From: Bacteroidales bacterium
GTDB taxonomy: Bacteria > Bacteroidota > Bacteroidia > Bacteroidales > VadinHA17
Assembly: GCA_021371855.1 (NCBI GenBank)
Contig: JAJFVL010000008.1
Location: 117,720-181,719, forward strand
Length of the DNA stretch: 64,000 nt
Reading direction: 5' to 3'
Positions within the stretch are counted from its first letter, which is position 1; every line of letters starts with the position of its first letter. The translations under genes and the position numbers were made by a program. Shown here piece by piece: positions 45,722 to 54,269 of this stretch. Below the pieces are notes generated by a model, which did not search any database, was not told the origin of the DNA, and saw nothing but the letters and a program-made list of their open reading frames with translations.

Positions 45722-46636
45722 CTATTCCATTTTATGCATTTCTTTTCCAAATAAGTAAAAAGTACCGGAGTATGTTACTTTTTCATTGCCGTCGGGCGAG
45801 CCAAAAGATCCGGAAACAGGAATTTCATATGACTCCGCCGGCCTGATCAAAAAATTTATCAGCTTCATGGCATCGATGCGCGGAAGATCTTTATAGTACT
45901 CTTGTTCGAATTTTTGTTCAAAAGCGTTTTTTTTCTTCTTATCAGCTTCCAGAAGATTATTTGCCATCTGAGCTTTTACCAAATCAGTTCCATAAAAGGT
46001 ACCGCACCCGATATAAACTGGCAATGTGATATCCTCATTGCTAAGGGTTATTGGCCCTGCTTTCGCCCATCCGGTCACATTTTTCTGTCTTGTGTATGAA
46101 TCAGAATTTGCACTAATATTCAGTCGAAATTGAAGGTTAGCATCACCTGCTTTTACTTTTTCCGCATAGTCAGGAATTGCAAAAATTATCCTGATTAGCG
46201 GGTCCATCTCACCCGAGGCTTTGGTTTCTGTAACTTCATCATAATTCCAGGACTTGTTCCATACTTCTATCTTCATCATTGCATTTTCTCCCAGATATTC
46301 ACCAGGGGAAATCGGAGTATTCAACAATCCACCGTCACCAAGCTGATTTTCAACATATCCAACAAATTCTGCAGGCCGTGCTTTGAAATACTTCAGGTCG
46401 TTAAGATTGAAACATACACATACAGGTGATTTCAGATGATACTTGCTTTCGATTTTTGAACTGGCCTCTTTAATGTTAACAAAATTTACAAAATCGAGCA
46501 CTATTTCTCCTTTTATAAAATAATCAAAACCTGACAACCCGTGTATTGGCTGGTAGTCTTTCTGACCTGCAATGGTTTGAATCCCTGTTATAACAAAGAA
46601 AAATAAAGCAAACAAAAAGGTTTTCCTGGTGTTCAT
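45722..46636 (-). CDS. Exported protein of unknown function
   Basis: A 304-residue protein with a signal peptide (MNTRKTFLFALFFFVITG, cleavage after about residue 24). The rest is soluble, mixed alpha/beta with no recognised domain, and the C-terminal part is strand-rich (VSGSFGSPDGNEKVTYSGTF). The frame also opens 8 codons upstream with TTG, but the ATG at 46636 gives a clean signal peptide. It lies 20 bases after the small 46657-46806 gene and is probably co-transcribed with it. Confidence 0.7.
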   Translation of the reverse strand: MNTRKTFLFALFFFVITGIQTIAGQKDYQPIHGLSGFDYFIKGEIVLDFVNFVNIKEASSKIESKYHLKSPVCVCFNLNDLKYFKARPAEFVGYVENQLGDGGLLNTPISPGEYLGENAMMKIEVWNKSWNYDEVTETKASGEMDPLIRIIFAIPDYAEKVKAGDANLQFRLNISANSDSYTRQKNVTGWAKAGPITLSNEDITLPVYIGCGTFYGTDLVKAQMANNLLEADKKKKNAFEQKFEQEYYKDLPRIDAMKLINFLIRPAESYEIPVSGSFGSPDGNEKVTYSGTFYLFGKEMHKME

Positions 46637-46656
46637 GACTGATGTTTTCAAATAAA

Positions 46657-46806
46657 TCAAACTCCTTGTTCAATTTTAGTATTTGCCAGGTCTGTTCCCT
46701 TTTCTTTTATTACTTCATGAGGATCGGGAATTTGTAAGTTTGTCAGGGAACTTAAAAGGAATATGCACACAACCAATTGAATGGAAAGAAAATAATTTAC
46801 TTTCAT
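46657..46806 (-). CDS. Small exported or membrane-anchored peptide
   Basis: A 49-residue product. The N-terminal hydrophobic helix (about 4-22: NYFLSIQLVVCIFLLSSL) is followed by a charged tail (HEVIKEKGTDLANTKIEQG). No family recognised. The longer frame starting at 46884 lacks a reasonable N terminus, so the ATG at 46806 is preferred. Probably in one unit with the downstream exported protein. Confidence 0.5.
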   Translation of the reverse strand: MKVNYFLSIQLVVCIFLLSSLTNLQIPDPHEVIKEKGTDLANTKIEQGV

Positions 46807-46904
46807 AAAACTTATCTTTAATGTATTAAACGACCTTTTAAAGCAAGTACCTTTTAATTTTGATACATAGTAAAAAGCCGACAATGCTTTATGAAATTTG
46901 TCAT

Positions 46905-47720
46905 TTATTTTCCTGAGAAGATTTTGACAACCTTCAGGTTTCTCTTAAAGAAATAATCAGGAGTTTCGCCGGTGATGGCCTTAAAATCTTTAATTAAATG
47001 TGTCTGGTCGAAGTAGTTACCGTAATATACAAGATCCTGGTAATCAATTATGTTATTGCTGTTGATTTTTTCCCATAAATAATTGAACCTGACAATCCGG
47101 ATAAGGGTTTTCGGGCTGACACCCAGTCGTTTTCGTAATTTTCGCTGCACTGTTCTTTCATCTACAGGAAAACTATTTATGATTTCACGAAGTGGCACTC
47201 CTATACCGTTTTCCACAATTGTGTCATAAAACATATCTGTTTCATCAGGAATATATGTACCCTGCCTAATATTGTCTGCAAATCTGCAAAAATACTTTAT
47301 TCTTTGTTCGGCAGATTTAAGGTGAGAGAGTTTTTCCCATAGAGGAAAGAAAATGCCATAGGGTAAGGGGATGTATGTCTGTGAATCCGGTACAAGGCTT
47401 ATATTAAGAATTCCAGACAGCACTGTCGGCTTGCAGCTTACTATGAAGGTATCCATTTCCTTATCGATACGTATTAAATTTGCATTGGGACTTAGTGGAG
47501 CAATGAAGAATGGAGGAAGGCACTGATCGGTCGGTTTTACCAATTGCGGGCATCCTTTAAAATGAAATACTATTGATGCATCCTCCCTTGGAATAAATTT
47601 GTCAAGAATTACATCATTCCCCTTAAAGTTAATGGCTTCGAACTGTTTTACGAGCCAGTCAAGATCATTTCCCGCCTTATAATATTTTACTTTAAGCGAC
47701 ATTTCCATATTTTTTTTCAA
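46905..47720 (-). CDS. AraC-family transcriptional regulator
   Basis: A 271-residue regulator. The N-terminal sensor (about 1-150) has the DUF6597-like IVFHFKGCPQLV pattern. The C-terminal AraC double HTH includes PLREIINSFPVDERTVQRKLRKRLGVSPKTLIRIVRFN and YGNYFDQTHLIKDFKAITGETPDYFFKRN. It probably activates nearby or distant genes in response to a small ligand. It is upstream of, and on the opposite strand from, the SusC-like receptor; control of that gene is possible but unproven. Confidence 0.9.
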   Translation of the reverse strand: MKKNMEMSLKVKYYKAGNDLDWLVKQFEAINFKGNDVILDKFIPREDASIVFHFKGCPQLVKPTDQCLPPFFIAPLSPNANLIRIDKEMDTFIVSCKPTVLSGILNISLVPDSQTYIPLPYGIFFPLWEKLSHLKSAEQRIKYFCRFADNIRQGTYIPDETDMFYDTIVENGIGVPLREIINSFPVDERTVQRKLRKRLGVSPKTLIRIVRFNYLWEKINSNNIIDYQDLVYYGNYFDQTHLIKDFKAITGETPDYFFKRNLKVVKIFSGK

Positions 47721-48121
47721 GTGGTCTAAAATATAAAATAATATGACTATCCGGAATCATGTATTATGTATAAAATGAGTAGATCAGTTTTATTAAAAAC
47801 AACTTTTTTAATTTGAGATTCCTCATTTCTCCCGCTTAGCGGGATTCATTCGGATTATTTTTCAGATATATTTTTCGACGATGTGGATATTAAATTATTA
47901 CCTGACCAACCCGTCGCACGAATAAAAGTATCCCTCACTTATTCAATTAACAATAACCCAAATACATTAGAATACTTCTTTTTGCCGGGACACTACCTTC
48001 ACGCCACAGAAAAACAACCCTTGTGTTTCAAAAAAATTAAAACTTTTATTGGTTAATCAGGATTTTTCTCTATTTTTAATATTGATAATCTGTAATACAC
48101 CTGACTGTTATAATTGTTATT
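47721..48121. other. Divergent spacer between the AraC regulator and the SusC-like gene
   Basis: A 401-base non-coding stretch, AT-rich. It includes a perfect small hairpin TCCCGCTTAGCGGGA (47830-47844). Promoters for both divergent genes must be here, but no TAnnTTTG/TTG pair with correct spacing was identified. Confidence 0.5.
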
Positions 48122-50920
48122 ATGAGAAAAATGCTAATTCTCCCTGCTATTCTTCTTTTTGCAGGCACTCATGTTGTTTTTTCACAGAAAAAAACCGTTA
48201 CAGTTGAAGTTACTGATTCTGATGATGTTGTAACAGCCCTCGGTGTCACCAGACAAAGTAAATCTCTTCCTTATGCTACCCGGAATGTATTATCAGATAC
48301 ATTTGTTGAAGCAAGATCACTAAATATTGCAACAGGCCTGAGCGGTAAGGTAGCTGGACTTTCAATGACACCAACTGGCTCCGGAGTAGGGGCTGAAGCA
48401 AAAATTCTCCTGAGAGGTAATCGTTCAATAAGCGGGAACAACCAACCACTTTATGTTGTCGATGGAATTATACTTAACGGTGACATCACAAATATTAGTC
48501 CTGATAATATTGAATCAATTTCTGTATTAAAAGGTGCTGGCTCTGCTGCTTTGTACGGCAACAGAGCCGGCAACGGAGCTATTATTATTGTTACAAAATC
48601 AGGGAAGGGAGCTAAAGAAGGTATATCAGTTAATCTCGGATTTACATACAATGGTAGTTCTGGAATATTACTGGAAAAATCTCAGAACAGATATGGACAG
48701 GGTGCCTCTGGTATCTACTCATCAGCAGCCACGGTTTCCTGGGGTCCGAAAATGGACGAATCACAGGTTCCTCACTGGTCAAATGACCCGAATTATGAAA
48801 TGTATGGTAAAACTTATGCATATTCCCCACAACCTGATAATATTAAAGATTATTTTCGGATGGGAAACAGTTTTGCCGCCAATTTGCAAGTTAATTTTAA
48901 GACGAAAAAATCTAATACCGCTTTTTCTTATTCAAATACGAATGCTTCGGGTATAGTTGCAACAAATAATCTCACTGGTCACAATCTTGACATCAGATTC
49001 GGTTCAAAGCTTTTTGAGAAATTGACTCTTGACTCAAAAATAAACTTTATCAAACAGAACTTTGAGAATGTGTTTTCTACGGGTGAAAGCTATAATAATC
49101 CAATGAGGTATTTATTTATATTACCAAGAAATATCCGGACAACGGATGTTCAGCATTATACCTTTAAAAATACTGAAGGGCAAGACAGGCAGCACTACTG
49201 GAAAGTCAATGATAATGGATCGGGGAATCCATACTGGTCAATATATAATATTGAACGGCCTGAGAAAGATGAAAGGGTGATCGGAATGCTAAGCTTAAAG
49301 TACCAAATTACAAAAGAACTTTCAATTCAAGGAAGGTCTGCTTTTGATAAATCTTATTCTGCTACAGAAATGAAGCAACATAACAATACTTACACTAATG
49401 CTTATTATGGTGCCTATTCTAAGGCCAGTACAGATTCTTATGAATGGAATAGTGATATACTTGTCAACTTTCATAAATCATTTTCCGATTTTAATTTTGA
49501 TTTGAATGCCGGAGCCAATAACAGAGTTTTTGATTATAATTACTTGTACAATGGAGGTTCTGTTTTAAAAATAGAAAACCTGTTTACCCTCAGCAACTGT
49601 GAGTCGTCATGGAAAACCACTGAGAATTTTCTAAAGGAAAGGATTCTGTCAGTCTATGGTTTTGGCAGTATCTCTTATAAGAATTCTATATTTCTGGATA
49701 TAACCGGAAGAAATGACTGGGGTGGTTTGTTTAAAGATAACAGGTCAAACTATTATCCCTCAGTTGGTTTTGCCGCTGTACTTAGCGATCTGATCACTCT
49801 TCCTGAAATTCTCACCTATGTTAGACTGAGAGGATCTTATGCAAAAGTGGGAAACCTATATCATACGCTCAGCACATATCGTTTAACTTCCAATTTGAAA
49901 CCTGAAAAGACAAAATCAATCGAAGCTGGATTTGATATAAGAATGATCGAAGACAGAATAATACTTTCAGCAACATACTACAAAACAAATACCACCGATC
50001 AACTGTTTGCAACGCCTGTTTCTTATAATTCAGGCTTCTCAGGTGTGTATACAAATGGTGTTGACGTGCAGAACAACGGACTTGAACTTACACTTGGCGC
50101 AGCTGTGATTTCAACTAAAGATTTTGAATGGGACATCGATATAAACTGGTCAAAGAATAATAGTGAAGTAAAGGACATTGCTGAAGGATTTACTTCTTTA
50201 TCTTTTGGCTCCGACTTTATCAGGGAGTATAAGCTGGTAAAAGATCACCCATTTGGTGATGTGTATGCAAAAGGATGGTCGAGAGATTCTAATGGTAATG
50301 TCATCATCGCCTCAAATGGAGTACCGGAGACTACTCCAGGTATGACTGTAAAGGTTGCCAACTACAATCCCGACTGGCTTTGTGGTTTTAGCAACACTTT
50401 CAGATACAAAGGCTTCACCTTCAGCGCTCTTATCGATATCAGGCAGGGAGGAAGCTTTGTTTCATTGACTGAGGCTATTACAGCTGGTGCTGGTATAATT
50501 GATTACACAGAACAAGCTCGTGAAGGAGGATTGCTTTTTGGTAAAAACATTTTCGAATCAGAAACAGGTGTAACTTCTGAAGGTACAGATAACCCCACAA
50601 CATGCAACGCTGAAACTTTCTGGAGCAAAGTCGGAGGAAATTCTAATGCTACAGGTGAAGCTTTCGTAAGAGATGCATCTAATATTCGAATGAGAGAAAT
50701 CATTCTTGCTTATAATCTACCTAAAAATATGGTTGATAAAATATTTTTTTCCTCAGCCAGAGTTTCCCTGTTTGGCAGGAACTTATTTTTTATTTCAAAT
50801 AAGGCAAAATATGTTGATCCTGAAGTTATGATGAGCACTGCTAATTATGCGGAAGGTGAATCTGCATTTGTGCTGCCTTCAGCACGGACCTATGGAATAT
50901 CACTAAATTTTGGATTTTGA
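48122..50920 (+). CDS. SusC/RagA-like TonB-linked outer membrane receptor, lacking the N-terminal carboxypeptidase-like domain
   Basis: A 932-residue outer-membrane transporter. A signal peptide (about 1-21) runs almost at once into the ALGVTRQSKSLPYATRN plug start, then the SusC signature LLRGNRSISGNNQPLYVVDG and VLKGAGSAALYGNRAGNGAIIIVTK. A 22-stranded barrel follows and ends GISLNFGF. Most SusC proteins have a CarboxypepD_reg-like domain of about 80-90 residues and a TonB box before the plug; that domain is absent here. No susD partner follows, so it is an orphan. The ligand is unknown. The AraC gene upstream may regulate it. Confidence 0.93.
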   Translation: MRKMLILPAILLFAGTHVVFSQKKTVTVEVTDSDDVVTALGVTRQSKSLPYATRNVLSDTFVEARSLNIATGLSGKVAGLSMTPTGSGVGAEAKILLRGNRSISGNNQPLYVVDGIILNGDITNISPDNIESISVLKGAGSAALYGNRAGNGAIIIVTKSGKGAKEGISVNLGFTYNGSSGILLEKSQNRYGQGASGIYSSAATVSWGPKMDESQVPHWSNDPNYEMYGKTYAYSPQPDNIKDYFRMGNSFAANLQVNFKTKKSNTAFSYSNTNASGIVATNNLTGHNLDIRFGSKLFEKLTLDSKINFIKQNFENVFSTGESYNNPMRYLFILPRNIRTTDVQHYTFKNTEGQDRQHYWKVNDNGSGNPYWSIYNIERPEKDERVIGMLSLKYQITKELSIQGRSAFDKSYSATEMKQHNNTYTNAYYGAYSKASTDSYEWNSDILVNFHKSFSDFNFDLNAGANNRVFDYNYLYNGGSVLKIENLFTLSNCESSWKTTENFLKERILSVYGFGSISYKNSIFLDITGRNDWGGLFKDNRSNYYPSVGFAAVLSDLITLPEILTYVRLRGSYAKVGNLYHTLSTYRLTSNLKPEKTKSIEAGFDIRMIEDRIILSATYYKTNTTDQLFATPVSYNSGFSGVYTNGVDVQNNGLELTLGAAVISTKDFEWDIDINWSKNNSEVKDIAEGFTSLSFGSDFIREYKLVKDHPFGDVYAKGWSRDSNGNVIIASNGVPETTPGMTVKVANYNPDWLCGFSNTFRYKGFTFSALIDIRQGGSFVSLTEAITAGAGIIDYTEQAREGGLLFGKNIFESETGVTSEGTDNPTTCNAETFWSKVGGNSNATGEAFVRDASNIRMREIILAYNLPKNMVDKIFFSSARVSLFGRNLFFISNKAKYVDPEVMMSTANYAEGESAFVLPSARTYGISLNFGF

Positions 50921-51229
50921 AACTGAATGTGGAACTGCTTCTATTACCGGGATTTAAACAAATCAGGATTTATAATTGGATTAACAAACATAGTGATTAT
51001 ATAACCTATAGCCAGATCTATTATTTATACCTTTACTAAAAATTATTGGTTGCGCTGAGACGATGGTCTGATTTTCTACCTCCGGTGAACTCGTTCCGTT
51101 TTACCTCGGGTTTCGGTTCCTCCGGGTCCTCAGGTGTAAGGTAAATATTATCCCGATTGCTTAGTCATTTTAAGATAGATTATTTACGAGTTTTCCTTAA
51201 ATTTGGAAAATCCTTTAAAAGAAAACACT
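50921..51229. other. Spacer between the SusC-like and IMPDH genes
   Basis: A 309-base non-coding stretch. Nothing clear is seen beyond short repeats of CCTCCGGG/CCTCGGG in 51070-51140. No strong terminator or promoter was identified. Confidence 0.4.
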
Positions 51230-52726
51230 ATGCCACATATTACTGATGATATATCAAGGACATTTAGCGAGTATTTATTAATGCCAGGACTAACAACAAA
51301 AGATTGTTCTCCGGATAAAGTCAGTTTAAAGACCCCACTCGTTAAATTTAGCAAAGGTTGCATCCCTGAAATAGAACTCAACATACCATTTGTTTCTGCT
51401 ATAATGCAATCAGTATCTGATAGCAATATGGCAATTGCTTTAGCAAAAAATGGAGGACTATCCTTTATATTTGGTTCTCAGCCAATAGAACAACAAGTCG
51501 AAATGGTAAAAAAAGTCAAAAAGTATAAAGCAGGATTTGTAATAAGTAATGCTAACCTGACACCTGAACATACCTTAAAGGATGTAATAGATCTTAAGTC
51601 AAAAACCAGTTTTTCAACAATTGGCATTACTGATGACGGATCATCAAATGGAAAATTATTAGGAATTGTGACGGGAAGGGACTATCGCCCAAACAAGGAT
51701 AGTATGGACAAAAAGATAAAGGATTTCATGACTCCTTTTTCTAAATTGATTACCGGAAACCTTGGGATAACTCTGAATGAAGCCAATGATATAATTTGGG
51801 ATAATAAATTAAACTCATTGCCAATTATTGATGAAGATCAAAGATTAAAATACCTGGTCTTTAGAAAAGATTACGATAATCATAAAGAAAATCCAAATGA
51901 ATTATCTGATTCTCATAAACGATTGGTTGTAGGGGCAGGTATCAATACGAGGGATTATAAGGAACGTGTACCTATGCTGGTAGATGCAGGGGTGGATGTT
52001 TTATGTATTGACTCTTCTGATGGTTTTTCAGAATGGCAAAAAGAAACCATTGGATACATCAGAGAGAAATATGAAGACAAAGTTAAAATTGGTGCCGGGA
52101 ATGTTATCGATAAAGAAGGATTCCTCTATTTAGCAGAAGCAGGAGCTGATTTTATAAAGGTTGGCATTGGAGGAGGGTCAATTTGTATAACCAGAGAGCA
52201 AAAAGGAATAGGAAGAGGTCAGGCTACTGCCATAATTGAAGTGGCTCAGGCCCGTGACGAATATCTGGATAAAACAGGTGTTTATATTCCAATTTGTTCA
52301 GATGGTGGAATTGTTCAGGATTATCATATGGTTCTGGCATTGGCAATGGGATCAGATTTTATTATGATGGGCAGATATTTTGCTCGTTTTGATGAAAGCC
52401 CGACTAAAAAACTAATGGTTGGAGGAAGTTATGTAAAAGAATATTGGGGAGAAGGATCCAATCGTGCAAGAAACTGGCAAAGATACGATATGGGAGGAAG
52501 CAATGGTCTCAAGTTTGAAGAAGGAGTAGATAGTTATGTTCCCTATGCTGGCAAACTAAAGGATAATCTGGAAATCACGATAGGAAAAATCAAATCAACA
52601 ATGTGCAGTTGTGGTGTAACAACAATAGGAGAATTAAAATCTAAGGCTAAGATAACTTTGGTGTCATCAACCAGCATTATTGAAGGAGGGACTCATGATG
52701 TTATCCCAAAAGAAACCAAAAGTTAA
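51230..52726 (+). CDS. guaB: IMP dehydrogenase, Tritrichomonas-like type
   Basis: A 498-residue enzyme oxidising IMP to XMP, the committed step of GMP synthesis. It starts [24 protein letters not shown]-type insertion spans about 107-215. The catalytic Cys319 lies in [18 protein letters not shown], unlike the usual GPGSICTTR. The flap ends with the Arg418-Tyr419 pair in RARNWQRYD. From memory, the same residues at the same numbers define the IMPDH of the protist Tritrichomonas foetus, which is thought to be of bacterial origin. The ATG at 51230 is preferred over one nine codons upstream. Monocistronic. Confidence 0.93.
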   Translation: MPHITDDISRTFSEYLLMPGLTTKDCSPDKVSLKTPLVKFSKGCIPEIELNIPFVSAIMQSVSDSNMAIALAKNGGLSFIFGSQPIEQQVEMVKKVKKYKAGFVISNANLTPEHTLKDVIDLKSKTSFSTIGITDDGSSNGKLLGIVTGRDYRPNKDSMDKKIKDFMTPFSKLITGNLGITLNEANDIIWDNKLNSLPIIDEDQRLKYLVFRKDYDNHKENPNELSDSHKRLVVGAGINTRDYKERVPMLVDAGVDVLCIDSSDGFSEWQKETIGYIREKYEDKVKIGAGNVIDKEGFLYLAEAGADFIKVGIGGGSICITREQKGIGRGQATAIIEVAQARDEYLDKTGVYIPICSDGGIVQDYHMVLALAMGSDFIMMGRYFARFDESPTKKLMVGGSYVKEYWGEGSNRARNWQRYDMGGSNGLKFEEGVDSYVPYAGKLKDNLEITIGKIKSTMCSCGVTTIGELKSKAKITLVSSTSIIEGGTHDVIPKETKS

Positions 52727-52951
52727 TTAAGAATATTAAAATAAACTGACCGGCACCTTACACTGATGGGACTATGGTTTATTGGCTTCGCTTAGCTCAC
52801 CGCCGGCTGCGGTTCGGTTGTGATTTGGATCAATTATTTGGGTTTCATAAATTCAATTTTCCGGTTAGTATTACAAAGAGGAAACCACAAAATATCATCA
52901 TCACTGACCATCAAAAAAAACCATGTATTTTTAAATATAAATAGTCATGGA

Positions 52952-53317
52952 TGTCCACTTAAAAATATTTGATTTTCAATTGTATACAATTTAGTTCTTT
53001 GACATCTTGGCAATCTTGGTTTGTAAGTAGTTCTATTAGAGTCGTTTTAATTAAATTTGGTATATTGAAATTTTGGAGAATTCTGCAATCTATTTCAATT
53101 AACCAAAAGTACGGGCTTTAGCCCTCAAATGAAGGACTAAAGTCCCTATGAATGAGGTTGATATATCGTTGGCTAAAGCCAACGGTAATTGACTGTAATT
53201 TTATACTAATCTGAATCTGAGGAGTATTTCATTTCAAATCGTCACGTTATCAAAAAACCCTACAACCTCGATGTATTCAAGATTTCAAAGAACGATATTT
53301 AATTTTTAGTGGACACT
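52952..53317. mobile_element. MITE-like non-autonomous element (candidate)
   Basis: The ends are inverted: TGTCCACTTAAAAAT (from 52952) against ATTTTTAGTGGACA (53302-53315). A second inverted pair is inside: GTTCTTTGACATCTTG (52994-53009) and CAAGATTTCAAAGAAC (53278-53293), 14 of 16 matching. There is no gene within; three palindromes fill the middle. No target duplication was recognised. Confidence 0.55.
53113..53183. repeat. Three tandem small palindromes (CTTTAG/CTAAAG family)
   Basis: GGGCTTTAGCCC (53113-53124), GGACTAAAGTCC (53134-53145) and GTTGGCTAAAGCCAAC (53168-53183) are perfect palindromes with related cores. They look like REP-type units inside the MITE-like element. Confidence 0.7.
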
Positions 53318-53574
53318 AATGATAAATTGTATCTGATTCTTGTACCGGCACTTTATAAATCTGACTTATCGGGGAAGGGGATTCATTATGTTTCTTTTTA
53401 CCGCGAAAAGCCTCTCTGAAATGAAGAGTTATTTGCTTTAAGATCCTGGTGATATGTTAACAATACTTAATTATTAACCTTTATATTGTTTCTCATTTAA
53501 ATAATTAACAAATTCGTCTGATTTTTGGAAAATGTATTAATGGGTTAGTACATTTAGTGTTAAATGAAAGCCTC

Positions 53575-53600
53575 GGTTTGTAATCCGGGGTTTTTATTTT
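53575..53600 (+). terminator. Terminator-like hairpin
   Basis: CCTCGG and CCGGGG pair (one G-T pair) around an 8-base loop TTTGTAAT, followed by TTTTTATTTTC. No gene precedes it; it could end a small RNA or a read-through transcript. Confidence 0.5.
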
Positions 53601-53726
53601 CATATCCTGGCAATGTTAATAATTCTTATTAATCAGAAGTACTGTTGCATGGTGATTGAATATTCTTGAAATTTGATTTGCATTTTTGAACATCTGGAGT
53701 AGAAAATGCGTTTGAGGATAGGGTCG

Positions 53727-53755
53727 CCCCCGGCTTATAATGCCGGGGGTTTTTA
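53727..53755 (+). terminator. Terminator hairpin
   Basis: CCCCCGGC and GCCGGGGG form a perfect 8-bp stem with a 7-base loop, followed by TTTTTAC. Loop and flanks resemble the hairpin at 53575, suggesting a duplicated non-coding transcript end. Confidence 0.65.
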
Positions 53756-54269
53756 CTTTCAGATAGGTCAGTTACTTGATATGTGGTATAATTGTGGATT
53801 GTGTTTCCTGATTTTTGCTAAGCAGAATGGTAAAGTATCATTATTTAAAATAACCTTATTCATTAATGGTGAACCTGCAAATCAGATAATGAATATTTTA
53901 ATAATTTGAAATATTAATTAAACAAAATGTTCCAACTTAATTAAAGTTGTTTAACTTTAGAATGAATTGTGAGAGGTGAAAGTCATTCCGGTGGGGTTAT
54001 TTTTGTTAGTATTTCAGCGCATTAGCGACAATATGTTTATGTGACTGACGGGGCTTTGGCGTGAAAATATCAGAACCTGATTATTTAAAATCAAAAGGTA
54101 AATAAATTGATTTTCAAGCGACAACAGATTATATATTAATAATTGCTAAAAGTCATTTAAAATTATATCAGCTGTCTGTCAATTTCACTTTCTTTTTTTT
54201 CGTGGGGATATTTGTTTTTCTTAATTTTGGAAATCGTGCTTGTTATTTTCTTCATTTATTCTCGCTACA

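Larger units (their letters stand above)
52727..54269. other. 1.5-kb non-coding region upstream of the recombinase
   Basis: No convincing gene. It contains a MITE-like element (52952-53317) enclosing three small palindromes, two hairpins followed by T runs (53575-53600 and 53727-53755) and a CAACTTAATTAAAGTTG palindrome (53933-53949). It probably marks the border between core chromosome and the cassette region. A TAATTTTG -7-like box lies at 54222-54229, before the recombinase. Confidence 0.6.

Noticed and set aside
53706..53909. A 67-codon open frame upstream of the recombinase
   Set aside because: It reads through a perfect terminator hairpin and has no protein-like features.
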